This document shows, piece after piece, positions 12,544 to 25,200 of a stretch of DNA of 64,000 bases. Below the pieces are notes generated by a model that was not told the DNA's origin, did no database searches, and saw nothing but the letters and a program-made list of their open reading frames with translations. Position 1 is the stretch's first letter. Each line of letters starts with the position of its first letter. A program made the translations under genes and the position numbers. Origin of the DNA: Chenopodium formosanum (Eukaryota; Streptophyta; Magnoliopsida; Caryophyllales; Amaranthaceae). The DNA lies in the NCBI GenBank assembly GCA_024500155.1, contig CM044874.1, positions 72,711,795 to 72,775,794 on the forward strand, read 5' to 3'.

Positions 12544-15500
12544 ATGTCTATAAAAATTTTAATCTGGAATGTGCAAGGAGTTGGTAACAAGTTAGGTTTA
12601 ATTAGGGAGCTAGTGAGAATTAATAACCCTATTGTTTTAGTTTTAGTGGAGACACACATTAGTGGTGCCCAAGCACAGAATGTGTGTAATCAAATTTGTT
12701 TTTCTGGACAAATTCGTGTGGATGCTCAAGGCTTTGCGGGGGGTATTTGGGTTTTTTGGAAAACTGATGAGGTTTCTGTCTCTTCATATGATAGTCATTC
12801 TCAGCATGTCACGGTTAGAATTGAAAAAAAAGATGAGACTCCATGGTTGTTTTCTGCTATTTATGCGAGCCCTAATAGCTCTCTCCATAGGGATTTATGG
12901 GAAGAATTAGAAAAAATTAAAGGGAGTTATTCGGGACCTTGGCTTTTGGCAGGAGACTTCAATGAGACAATGAGCTTGAGTGAAAGAAACGGGGTTGGAG
13001 GTCCTGATATGGTCGAAGGTGCAGAAATTTCTCGAACTGGGTCGAGAATAATGGTTTGCTTGATCTTGGATGCTCGGGTCCGGAGCATACTTGGTTTCGG
13101 GGCAATTCTTCTTAGACGTTCAAATCCGCTCGACTTGATAGGGGCCTAGTGAATGAAGAGTGGCGTGCCCTTTTCCCAGAGGGTGCTGTTCGAAACCTGC
13201 CAAAATCGAGGAGCGATCATTGTCCGATAATTGTGAGCACTACTGGTTTCACTCCCATCCCGAATGCTATCAAACCATTTCGGTTCCAAGCTGCCTGGAT
13301 GAAGCATGATCACTTTGAAGAGTTTATTAGAGCAAAGTGGGATAAATCTGCTCCCCTTATTCCCTTTTTGAAATCTTTCTCGAATTTATTAGTTAGTTGG
13401 AATAGGGAGGTGTTTCATAATATATTTCGAAAAAAAAGTGAACTTTGGGCAAGGCTTGAAGGGATTCAAAGAAGGTTGGCTCAAGGAAGAGATCGACACT
13501 TGATTAAGCTTGAAGCGGTGTTGAGAAGGGAGATGGGTGATGTTCTGGAACAAGAGGAATTGTTGTGGTTCCAAAAGTCTCGTCTTGAAGCTATAAGGGA
13601 TGGAGATAGGAATACTAAGTTCTTCCATCTCTCCACCATTATTAGAAGACGTCGAAATCGCATTGAAACACTTCAAAATCAGGATGGCGAATGGGTTCAA
13701 TGTCCGGAGTTGGTGAGAAAATTAGTCTCTGATTATTGGATGAACCTATTTCAAGAAGAACCGAGTAGTTTCACTGGTGAGAGATTACTGTTCGACTAGT
13801 TTCCTTTTATTTCTGATGATGATAGGGAATTAATTTCGAGGACTTTTTCGGGGTGTGAGGTGAGGAAGGCCATTTCGAGTATGAAAGCTTTTAAGGCCCC
13901 GGGCCCTGATGGCTTCCAACCGCTTTTTTACCAACAATTCTGGGATCTCGTGGCTCCGAATTTGATCAAATTAGTGCAAGATGTTCTGACAGGCCGTGAG
14001 TTTCCTGAAGGTCTCAATGACGCTTTCCTAGTCCTTATTCCTAAGATGGAGGTACCTCAAAAGCCGAACCATTTTCGTCCGATTGGTCTTTGCAATATCA
14101 CTTATAAGGTGGTGACCAAAGTGATTGTGAATCGACTTAAACCTTTGCTTCCTACCCTTATTTCTCCTACTCAGTGTAGTTTTGTCCCTAAGAGACAAAT
14201 TTCGGATAACATTGTTATCGTTCAGGAAATGCTTCACTCTATGAAACTCAAAAAAGGAAAGATGGGATGGATGGCGGTTAAAGTTGATTTTGAGAAAGCC
14301 TATGACCGGCTTCGCTGGAGTTTCATCCGTGAGTCTCTTTTGGAGCTCCGACTCCCTCAATCTATGGTAGATGTAGTCATGAATTGTATCTCTTCGGCAA
14401 AACTCCAGATTCTATGGAATGGTGAGCCCATGGATGCCATTTCCCCTACTAGAGGTATCCGACAAGGTGACCCGCTATCCCCATATATTTATGTGATTTG
14501 TATGGAGCGTTTGGCTCATCTTATTGAGAATGAGGTGCGGTTTGGAAATTGGAAACCGGCACGCGCTAGTCGAAATGGTCCACATATTTCTCACTTAGCC
14601 TTTGCGGATGATCTAATTTTATTTTGTGAGGCTTCGGTGGAACAAGCGGAGTGTATGAAGCAGTGCTTGGACAGGTTTTGAAGGGTGTCGGGAAGCAAGG
14701 TTAATTGTGATAAGTCTTGTGTTTTCTTCTCTGCAAACACGAGTATGGATTTTCGAGCTTCTATTTGTGACACTTTGAGTATGCAAAGCACGGACGATTT
14801 AGGTTCCTATTTGGGTGTTCCCACAGCTCATGGCAGATCTTCGAGAAGTGATTACCAATATTTACTAGATCGAGTAAATGCCAAATTAGCAGGCTAGAAA
14901 TCCAAAACTTTGTCTTTAGCAGGGAGGGCTACTTTAGCCCAATCTTGTCTCTCGTCTATTCCTTTTTATACTATGCAGACTATGAAGGTGCCACGAACTA
15001 CTTGTGATGAAATTGATAAGAAGACGAGGGGGTTTCTTTGGGGTGGAGATGACGAACATCGAAAGATTCATCTAGTGGCTTGGGAGAACGTTTCTAAACC
15101 AAAATCCGAAGAGGGATTAGGGTTGCGATCTATGAGACAAGCCAATGCTGCGTTCTTGACTAAGTTGGGTTGGTGTGTGCTTACCGAGCCTCAATCTCTG
15201 TGGTCAAGGGTATTGAGAAACAAGTATTGTGATGATCGATATGATATTGACATGTTTAGAGAAAAGTCGAATTCTTCAATTGTTTGGAAAGGCATTTTGC
15301 AGAATATTGACACACTGAAGAAGGGAGTTAGTTCGGCTATTGGTAATGGTAAACAAACTTCTTTCTGGAAACATAGGTGGGCAATGTCGATTCCTTTAAT
15401 TGAAGTTGCGGATCCATTACCACCTGCACATATTCAAGAGGCTAAGGTCAGCGAATTTTGGGATACTAGTGTTGGGTGGAGGCTTGATCTTTTTGCTGAC

Positions 15501-16700
15501 TTTCTCCCAAATGATGCTCTTGTGAAAATTGCTTCGATTGAAGTTAGTGAAGATGACAGTGTAGTAGATGCTGTGTTTTGGAATGGTGAAGCGTCAGGTG
15601 GTTTCTCTCTGGGGTCTGCTATAAAAATTATGCGCAATATTGCTCCCTTAAGTGATGAAGGAAATAAAGGCTGGAAGACAATTTGGAGAGCTCTTGTTCC
15701 TCAAAGAATTCGTATATTTTTATGGTTAGTTCTCCAGGATCGAATTATGTCTAATGTCAATCGTTTTGTGCGAAAATTAACTGATGATCCAAGGTGTAAG
15801 GTGTGCGGAATGGCCGAAGAAAACACCAACCATATCCTCCGTGAATGCCCTGTAGCTACTGCTATATGGCTGAAGTTGGGAATGACCCAGACAAGTTTGT
15901 TTGCTGATGGTACGTATACTGAATGAATTTTGTTCAATTTACAAAATTCTGGTTCTGAGGTGGAGGAACAAAAATCAATCACCTTTGTTGTCACACTTTG
16001 GTGGCATTGGCGGTGGAGGAATGAAAGAGTATTTGCCAGAGAAGCCAACATTCCAATTGATCAAATTGCATTTATTCATGCTCGAGTTGGGGATATAAAA
16101 AGAGCGATTAAAAAACCAATTGGAGTTGAGTCTTCCACAGCTGCTAGGCGTAAGGAGATATTTATAAGGTGGAAATTTCCTCCGATTGGGTGGGTTAAGC
16201 TTAACACCGATGGAGCATCGAAGGGCAACCCCGGAAAAGCAGGGGCTGGTGGGATAATTCGAGGTTGTGATGGTGAGATTCTTGAAGTGTTCGCTTCTAA
16301 TTGTGGTATTTGCTCGAATACAAAGGCTGAGCTTTATGGGGTGCTTCGTGGACTTGCAATTGCTTGGAACGCAGGTCATAGGAAGGTGGTGGTCTCTGTG
16401 GATTCTGAGGTGGTAGTACGTTTTTTGGTGGAAGATTTCCCTCCACACTCTCCTTATATACATCTTGTTAGTAAGTGTCGATCATTAATCTCTCGTGAAG
16501 GGTGGGATGTGACTATTAGTCATTGTTATAGGGAGGCTAACCAAGCGGCGGATTGGCTAGCTAACTATGGCGTTCACTCTGATCAGAAGTTGGTGATGTT
16601 TGAGGCGATCCCCGGGGATCTTCGGGTCGTTTTATTGGAGGACCTTAGTGGTGTTGCTCGTGCGAGGCTTGTGCCGAAGGATCGTCCTTCACATGTCTAG
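12544..16700 (+). pseudogene. LINE-1 ORF2 polyprotein: endonuclease, RT, zf-RVT, RNase H (broken)
   Basis: It starts at MSIKILIWNVQGVGNK (ATG 12544), though the frame is open upstream to 12241. The APE-type endonuclease shows WNVQG, ETH, AGDFNE and SDHCP. A frameshift near 13020 moves it to the frame used by all later parts. The reverse transcriptase has KAPGPDGFQ, FEKAYDRL, RQGDPLSPY and the catalytic AFADD near 14600. The zf-RVT region has CKVCGMAEENTNHILRECP. A C-terminal plant-type RNase H has LNTDGASKGNPG, with its first catalytic Asp intact, and HCYREANQAADWLA. Stops: TAG 13797, TGA 14679, TAG 14895 and TGA 15924; several look like TGG changed by G to A. It cannot act autonomously as it stands. 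Confidence 0.9.
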
Positions 16701-16873
16701 TGTCGAGTTTAGCCCTGCTGTTTAGTTTTCGTTTTTGTCTTTTTTTCTTTACTGTTTTGTTTTTTATTTTCTTGTTGTTGCCTTGTGTTGCTTGTAGCTG
16801 TTTTCTTTCTCTTGGGGCTTGCCCCTCTCTTTCACCAAAAAAAAAAAAAAAAAAAAAAAAAGAATGGTTTTAG

Positions 16874-18461
16874 TCTTCTAAATTCTTCTAGAATGTTCTT
16901 TTCATTCCTAATTCAATTAGCATTGATAAATTGAATTTTGTTGACTTTTCAGAGTTTTAATTAAAATCAAAAAGCATTTTTGAGGAAAATATACGATTTT
17001 ATCCTCCTGTACGACAAACTTATCTAATTTTCGAAAACGCGTCAAAAACAGGTCTGGCGCCTGACTCCAAGCATTGGCGTATGGAGCTAGGTTTAGTGCC
17101 TGGCGCCAACAATTGGCGCCTGGCGTTAGTATTGGCGCCTGGCGCCAGTTAGCCAGGATTGGCGCTAGCTCTGTTTTAGTTGCGCCAGGACTCTGTTCTG
17201 TTAATTTATCTTTTTGGTTGATTTTCTCTATAAATAACGACGTAAAAACTCGTTTTCATTCACCTACAATCAGTTTTCATTCGCTAATTCTCATCAAGAT
17301 TTCCTTAATCAATTCATCTTTCTCTTTCTTTTTCAAAACTTGATTTTCACATACAAAATTCCGCATTCACAAGATCTAGAAACACCTAACCATATTCGAA
17401 GTTGCCTTCGCCCTAGACGTGAAAGGTTTAATTTCTGAGGGTTTGGTCCCAAATATCTATTTCAATTATTTAATTTAATTGTTTTGATTATTATTTTCCT
17501 TGAAGTTACTAACGTGTGTATTTTGTTATTAGAAAGAGGTACGAGGCATCAAAGTAAGTACTTTAATGGTTTTTATTGATGTTATGATGTAGAAATCATG
17601 TTTAAATTGTTATTATGATATTCCTAGTATCATGTCTAGGGTAATTTTAATATTAAATATGATTGTTACGATGCTTCCTATTTTCTTCCTAATATTTATG
17701 ATTGTTAGTATCATGTTAGGGTTAAAGATTTGATTTTTATTGCTTAGTGACATGCTAGAGTTTGTTATTAATCTTGTTAGTATCATGCCTAGAATGTTGC
17801 TATTTTTATTGCGCTTTAATATTAACATGAACATGATTATGATTATAATTGTTATGATTTATGATGATTATGAATATTATTATGATTATTTTATTTATGA
17901 CGATTATTATTATGATTATTATTTTTATGATAATATGATTGTTATTATGATTATTATTATAATTTTATTGTCATGATATTTGTAATTTATTATGTTGCTT
18001 GATGATATTTATTGTTATTGCTTGATCACACCTTTTATGCATGTTTAAAGGGAATTGGTAATTGTAATCACGCTTAATAAGATAATTAATAATCTTGTTA
18101 GGGTTAATTTGATTATAATTTCAAGTGATCGCCATTAATAGTTTATTTGTGCATTAATATTCAACCAACATAGATAAACAGGTTTAGGTTTAATCCTATT
18201 GATTGCATGTTAATTAAAAAGCGCACATGAATACGAACAAAATAAAGTAGAGGCCTATTATTAGGGCATGTTCAATCTCTTTTAGGTTGGATTTGTACCT
18301 TCATCCCCGAACCCTTATTTGGTTCTAGACCTTATGGAGTTGACGATCTCTTGGATCGTTAAGGTGTGTAACCTTCACCCTGTGAACGGTTTAGAAGTTC
18401 CTAAAACTTGTTGGCGACTCTTTTGCTCTATCTTCTTCTCTTTTGGACGCCACCGTACTTT
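16874..18461 (+). repeat. 3' LTR, second part
   Basis: Resumes the LTR exactly after the LINE target duplication and follows the 5' LTR to CACC(A/G)TACTT. Compared with the 5' LTR it carries an expanded GGCGCC block (17053-17192). It keeps the TATAAATA at 17229 and the simple repeat at about 17825-17970. Its internal open frames duplicate those of the 5' LTR and are not genes. Confidence 0.85.
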
Positions 18462-19201
18462 AGTGTATGATCACAGTGGGGTTCAAGCTAGGGAATTAAC
18501 GCTTGAAATTATTCCCCACAGTTCGGTGGTTGGTTTTTGGTTGAATGAATATCTATACGCTGCAAGGAGTTAGCACAAATCAACTGTGGGGACTTTCCTA
18601 AACTGATTCGATCAATATAATATTCAACATATGGCACTGCCTCAAAGGCCTTACCATACCACTTAGCCCGTGCCAAAGGAATGGAATTTGAACCCATGAT
18701 ACGACTTTTAGCAGTCTCACTTTAATCCTCCCTCTCTCCGGTGGTGATCTTACTTCAGTAGTGGGTTCTAGATGGAGGGTATAGCCTAATCTTCGGCCTG
18801 GGTTTTCTGTTGAGGATAACGAAAAGCGAAGCTCTAGACTGGTAGGTGGTGCCTACGTGTAGCTTCATTCTGCTGACTCATCATCTAGTAACTCTAACCG
18901 ATGAGGGGCGTCAAAGATTGACATAGTTTCTCAATCAAGAAGATTAACTGACAGTCCCCAAAAAAGATTGATAGAAAAAAAAAAATAATAAAAAAAATCA
19001 AGTAAGACAAATAAGCTGAGGGAGTTGCATGAGTCTATATACATCCCTTTGCAAAATAACTCCATCAGTCGATCTTCAAACAATGATATGAGGTATTAAG
19101 AAAATCCCGGTGTTAAATATTACAGATTTACTAAAAGATAAAACACAATCAAAATTTTCGGAAAGTCAAGCTCATTAGGACGAGGTGAGATTACTAACTC
19201 T
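18462..19201. other. Right flank of the LTR element, possibly mitochondrial in origin
   Basis: No nuclear gene is visible. On the minus strand, GTATCATGGGTTCAAATTCC (18703-18684) resembles the T-arm of plant mitochondrial tRNA-Ser(GCU); a GCTAAA anticodon-like stretch lies upstream but no full cloverleaf forms. GAAGCGAAGCTCTAGACTGG and GGTGCCTACG near 18840 recall plant mitochondrial spacer DNA, and GGTAGG(C/T)G(C/G)TGCCTAC also occurs left of the element at 2646. Low-confidence reading. Confidence 0.3.
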
Positions 19202-22200
19202 TTAGTCATCCTCTTCCATCGGCACTTCTGGTATATCATATCTGTCTTCCTGGATAATTTTATTGGTAACTGATACTGGAGAGGGTAAATAATAAGTCAA
19301 GGGAGACAAGCAAAATTGCATGAACAAGAGACAGCTATTCATGACAAAGGGAAAACTAGTACAGAAAATCTGCGGATATGAGGAAACAAAGATGACATTA
19401 TGAAACGAAGCAATCACAATTAAGTTAAACCAAACTTCACTAAGATGAGAAGCTGATAGCATTCAAGATCGTATAACTATAACCAGAGTTCTAGACACCG
19501 TATAACGATGTTGTAAAGCTTACAGTACAAAATCAAGACATTGCACACCTAGCAGAAACTATAACTAATAAATAATTGTGGAGGACCATTAAATTTCTCT
19601 TATATTCTTCTTTTGCTTTCTATTTATAATTGGGGAAGAAAGAAATAAAGTGGTGTTATAGAGCATGGAAGGCACAGCTCAAACAGGGAAGTGGCATATG
19701 GTGAGCAAAAATCTGATCAGTGAAGTAAATTTCAGGATAATGAATAAAATTTCAGATTCTGACAAGAAAAATATGAGGTTACAGCATATAGACAACAGGA
19801 AAGGCTAATTTGCTTCCAATAACTTGCAAATGATACAGTAGAAGCATATGGGTTAAAAATACTATGGAGCAGGAAAGACTGCTGAAAGTAGATGAAAACA
19901 AATGGAAGCATTTCCACAAAAGATTTTTCTAAATCGCACCTTTCCTTCCAATCCCTCCCAATGTTATAGGACTTCCTGCCCCAGATAATCAATGAAGACC
20001 AAATTATAACGAAAACCTTAACACTTACTGATACATTTACTGCATACCCCCACGGCCCACCCCAGTAAACTCTTTGTTTTCTAGGACCTCTGAAATTAGC
20101 CATACATCTTTGCATTTATGGTCCTAATAAGTCCATTAAAAATACCTACTACTCAAGATTAGCTTGATCTAACTCCAATAAGAATAAAATAAAATTCTTG
20201 ACCAACCAGTTGGGTTCAGCTCTCCCAGCACTCTAGGGATAAGATGCTTTCCAGCAAACATGAGACATGTAAAAAGCATTAATATATACTAAGTATGCCC
20301 AATCAAGCAATAACAAACATTACATGATTAGATTCAAGAGTATTGCAATAAATAATCAACGGAAATTAGGAAATATGTTGGAATCAATTAACCTATACTA
20401 AAAGTGAACCTAAAATGACACTTGTCACGATGTCATTAAAAATTTTCCCGCCTTTTTTTTTTTGCCAAATTTTAATGACTTTCATTATATATCCTATAAT
20501 AATACTTATTTCCATTTTGACAACACATGTAATCCAATCATACTCAATTAATTTTTTTATTATTATTATTTTAACATATATTTTACATACTAGAAATTTT
20601 TTAGTTACAAATATACTAACATAGATTATAATTAAGGTATTGAAATATATCATTATTCAAGATTATTATAATATCATCAATTTTTTTCCTCCAACTTAAA
20701 ATTTATTTTCATTAAAAGTAGAAAAAATTACTTTGGTAGTATACTTTGTATAAATCTTAAAATTGTACATAACGTTTATAAGAAAAAATGAACAAAGTCA
20801 TTTTACTATATTATACTCTTCCGTTTTTTTTTTTATAAGTTATAAGAGTAGTTGGATTTGCACATTTGTCGAGACACAACTTTGACCATCAATACCTTTA
20901 ATTAGACACTACTATTTTGTTACATATATTTTTTTTTTGGTTAAAATATTGTTGAATTAACACCATTCTATATAGTTTTTGATGTAAAGTTTAACTATGA
21001 TCGTGCATGGCACGGGACTTAACCTAGTAACCACATAAAGATGAATAATAAACATGAACACAATCTTAAGTAAAGGATATACATCATCATATGATCATCT
21101 TCTTTTTCACCAAGATTACGACTATTATTAAGCTCTCTAGAAATTTCAGGTGTTACCTGCAAAAAAACAATAATAGAACATACCTCAGCCAAATAAACAT
21201 GCTATGAACATTCAACAAATCCTTGCAGAGATGGGGATGCTCTTACCAAATAGTGTCTTTGGTTTTGCATTAATGTATTAAGACTATCTTTATCTTCCTT
21301 TCGTAATTCATGCTTGTACCTGTTCAAAATACATAATGCCACCTTGTCATTAAAAAGAATTCAAATTGCTACAAGTCTACAGCAGAATTCAAAAACATGC
21401 ATTCAAACAAGACTTTTAAAACAAACAATATCTTGAGGAATAAAAACCAATCTCTGGCAATGAAGAATTGGAGGCATACTGTCTCATATAGGCTTCAAGA
21501 AGCTTTGCATCCTAGATAACATTTATCATAGCGTAATAAACTAGAAGAAAGCGCATAATCCAATAGCAAGTTAATCACAAAAGTCATTTACACAAAAAAG
21601 TAAAAATATGTCACAGCAATTTTTGTCAATCACATGGGATTATTATCTCTTTTTATAATCCAAAAAGGAATTGTCCTATGTTTGCCCATTTTTTCAAGCG
21701 CACAAGAAAATTTTCAATACCCCATAGATATTCTTATAAAACAATCATGTCAGTAACTGAAGCACTAACTGTGGGCTGTAAAAAAATCCTACACATAATA
21801 GGACTCACAACATAAAATGTGACAAGTTCTCATACAAAGAGTAACAGATATTCAAGACATTCATGAAGGATTGAATGCTTCATGTAGTAAGATGGCATAG
21901 AAAATTATTGAAAAGAAAAGCCAGAATAATCAGGAATCGGCGAATACTGATTCATTTGGGGAGAATCTTGAGAATCTATAATCTTACAGAAAGGAAAATG
22001 AGAAACATGTATGTCATTGACAGTAAAATAGACTAAATAGTTCTCTTTTCTTTGTATGTGTGAAGTAGAGGAGATGGTTGAAGACAAAGGGTAATTACTA
22101 ACCTCTGAACAAAAGCAAGAAGAGTCTGATGCCAGATCACAGGCATGACCCGTGAGTCTTCTAGAAATCTCATAAAATGTGCAACCAAAGCATCCAGCAC

Positions 22201-25200
22201 ACGATAAGGCAAAGCATACTTCTTGTCAATAAAAATCTTGATTATATAGCTGCATTGAGGTTCCAAGTCAAATCATGTATTACATTAGAAAATTTTAAAA
22301 AGCCCCAATAATTAATGCCCTTTTATTGGGTTAGGACACCAAATCTTGTGATGTAAATCAAGTAACAGGAACAATATGAAAAATAGTCATTCTCTACTAG
22401 AAACTCTTTGAATAGAACTAGGATTCTAGGAAAGAGCAATACTTTGACAGATTTGAGACCAAGGTGCCTATGCCCTATAGTGAGCATAAGTAGGCTTTTT
22501 ATGGACCAAGGACCAACAATATGTAATAGACTAGATTTCAGAATTAATATTTCAGAATTAGCAAGACAAATGAACAATTATGAGAGCTTAAATCTTTGAT
22601 TAATATGGAAAAAGGGTTATACAAAGACATGTCAACAGCTTTAGGCTATACTCTCTTGATAGCTTGAGACTATTGCTCTCTTAGTAATACTCTCTTAGAA
22701 ACCTTAGGTTACTACTCTCACAATATAGTTCCTCACAATTCACATAACAATTCTATTTCCATGCTATACTCAAGCTCACTACTAAGGTTACCCTTACACA
22801 ATTAAAATAGTTTGTCTCTTTTACAATAGAAGATCAGCCTGCTCAATTCATGTTTACTCTCCTTGCTGTCCTCTGCTTCCCATTACACTTAGGTAGCAGC
22901 CCCATTGAGTCCATCACACTATAGGCTATAAGTTATTTATCTAAAGCATACATGTACACAAGAGATAGGAAAGCAAATTAGATAACGCTATAACAATTTA
23001 CAAGGGCAATACCAAGGGAAGCATTATTTCACCCAATATGACACACTAGAGTTTATACAGTTACCCTTTCCAAAATTAACATGTAAAAAGCAAAAGGGGA
23101 AGAAACAAATATTCATTCTGAAGAACTTAAAACAATGAGATACAAGAGTTATTTTAAATAGATGGAAAAGATATTATAAGACCGCATTATCAATTTACAT
23201 TTCAGCAAATAGAAGGATACAGATAGGCAACCTGCACAAATATATATACAGGAAAAATCTTTGGAAATTCTTTTCTTCGATAAGAAAGTTCACCGCCAAC
23301 GGGATCTAAGAATCAGATATGACTATACAAGGGCCAATAGATTTTATCGATGTATACTCTATACTGGTAAAAATGCTTTGCATTCAAAATTCCATAGCGG
23401 AGAAGAATAAGCAACCTAAATTTTATCAAAGAATGGGCTCACCAACCCTAAGTTTGGGAATAGATGAGTGCAACATAACAAATCTCATACTCCATCTTTT
23501 GTTATATTTTTTATATAGTACCCATTTAGTCATTTACTAATAGATTCTTGTTTCTAGGAGAAGAGTGGAAGATAGGTGTATTAAGTTATTTAAGTAAGAG
23601 ATTAAATAGGGGGGTGGGTATAAGAAAAAGGTAGATTAAGTAAGTGAAAGAGAGTGAAAAAGAGTTAATATTGTAAAATAAAACATAGAGTACAAACCAA
23701 ACATTTAGAACAAATCTTACCTGGTAGTCCCACAGTAATCCATCTCAGCTAGCCTTAACAACGCAGCACTGCATACCAATGGATTACAAGTTATTTGTTA
23801 TATATACAGCTACAACTTCACATGCACAGTAAACAAAATATATACTCCGTACATTAAAATCCAGCGGCAAGCACACACATGCATTAAGTATTTGAATGGC
23901 ACAATAAAGGTTATTTTTCAAGGGAAAAATATGAGGTGTTTCAAGTTTTCGAGAATGCAAGCCCAGGATAGATTACAAGTTTTACAACTCCATCTCCATA
24001 GAGCATTAAAGTTAGATTTACATAGGCATTGTTCAACTTATGAGGCATTCTTCAAATTTGAACCACAATTTGGGGTCTAAGGTATAGGGCACAAAGCTGC
24101 AAATGATGACAATGCCAAACACTATTTTTCCCTAGAAAAATATGTGTAAAAAAGTAGGTCTAATCACATTCAAGTCTATCCATAAAAGTGTACAACTATA
24201 CATATAAAAAATTAAAAAGTTTCTCTTAGATGTATTTGTCCTCATTTTGTCTCCTTCCCCCTCCCCTTTTCTTTACACCCTCTAATCTCATATTTAGGCC
24301 CAAAGCAGGACATAGTATTTAAAGATCCAAGAGTAAAGAATAGGAATAGCATAATTTTTTGAAAGATTTTTCAAAAGAAGCTCAGCCCTGGAAGTATCTT
24401 TTGACACATTTATACGAGTGACCGTAACACAAGTATAACTACAGCATTGACATAGAATCCTTACAAAAATATCAAAAATTTTATTACAAAATAAACAAAT
24501 TTTCAAGGTCAACACAGTTCATTACACAACTACAGCAAATTGCATGGTCAAAAGATATTACATATACAGAATACCTTGAATGAGCAAGAGGAATAGACAT
24601 TTTCTGGATCACACTACCTATGATGACTGCTTCCCGAAGATTGCAAGTTCCAGACTGCATTAACACAGCAAAAACAAATGCTTTTAGGAAAGCACATAAA
24701 CTAGTCCAACTGAAAGCAAAGTATGCAGATTCCAGATTGCAGAATTAATCTAGCTACATGAACTTCTGAGTAAGTGGAAAAAATAGATAACAATGCCAAC
24801 AAGTACTGCTTTATCATGGGCTAATATACCTCTAAAAGGGGGAATAAAATCCCTTTATTGAAAGCACCTGGCTTGTACAGAGCTTTTTCCAAAGTTTGAT
24901 ATAACGAATTATGTAATTTTTTATGTTTTCTGATGTCTTCCCGAATTTGCGGAAGAAGCACAAGCTTGTAAAATCTTTCAGCCCTTGTTTGGTTCATGTT
25001 AGAAGCAAATATTCTAGTAGCCTGGTATACTGCAGCAGGCGACCATTTCTCAGGTTCAGTTAGATGTAGAATCTCCTCCCAACACTTCATAGGCATAGAA
25101 GTGATATATTTGAATCCTTTTGGTAACATTTTTGCAGTACAAGTGTTTAAAACCTTCCCCACCCTATTCATCGATTGACATGAACATGTTAATTTGCATA

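Larger units (their letters stand above)
10410..16859 (+). mobile_element. LINE-1 (L1 clade) retrotransposon, full length but disabled
   Basis: A target duplication AAGAATGGTTTTAG flanks the unit exactly (10396-10409 and 16860-16873). It contains ORF1 with DUF4283 and CCHC knuckle, ORF2 with endonuclease, reverse transcriptase, zf-RVT and RNase H, and a poly(A) tail of about 25 after TTTCACC. The 5' end lies 12 bases before the ORF1 ATG. It lies in the 3' LTR of the gypsy element, hence it is younger. Lesions: TAA in ORF1 at 12123, a frameshift near 13020, and stops at 13797, 14679, 14895 and 15924 in ORF2. Confidence 0.92.
2741..18461 (+). mobile_element. Non-autonomous Ty3/gypsy (Tat-type) LTR retrotransposon, split by a LINE
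   Basis: Both LTRs start with TGTA(G/C)ACACCCATTTGTGTC. The 5' copy runs 2741-about 4682; the 3' copy is 10018-10409 plus 16874-about 18461, interrupted by a LINE. The interior (about 4683-10017) has a decayed gag (5457-6573), no recognisable protease, reverse transcriptase, RNase H or integrase, a 20-copy minisatellite (8605-9370) and a polypurine tract directly before the 3' LTR. The LTRs look very similar: one difference in about 160 bases from 3661/17439. A gag-only element with 3' tandem repeats fits non-autonomous Tat/Ogre-lineage elements. Exact LTR ends and the target duplication could not be fixed: homology runs to 4682 and 18461 without a clear CA end. Confidence 0.8.

Noticed and set aside
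13389..13700. Minus-strand frames opposite LINE ORF2 (also around 14028-14360 and 15975-16463)
   Set aside because: Antisense shadows of the recognised LINE coding region.
20393..20653. ORFs on both strands rich in Ile, Tyr and Phe
   Set aside because: AT-rich Helitron sequence without protein features.
24996..25178. Plus-strand 60-aa ORF
   Set aside because: Antisense to bystin exon 5.
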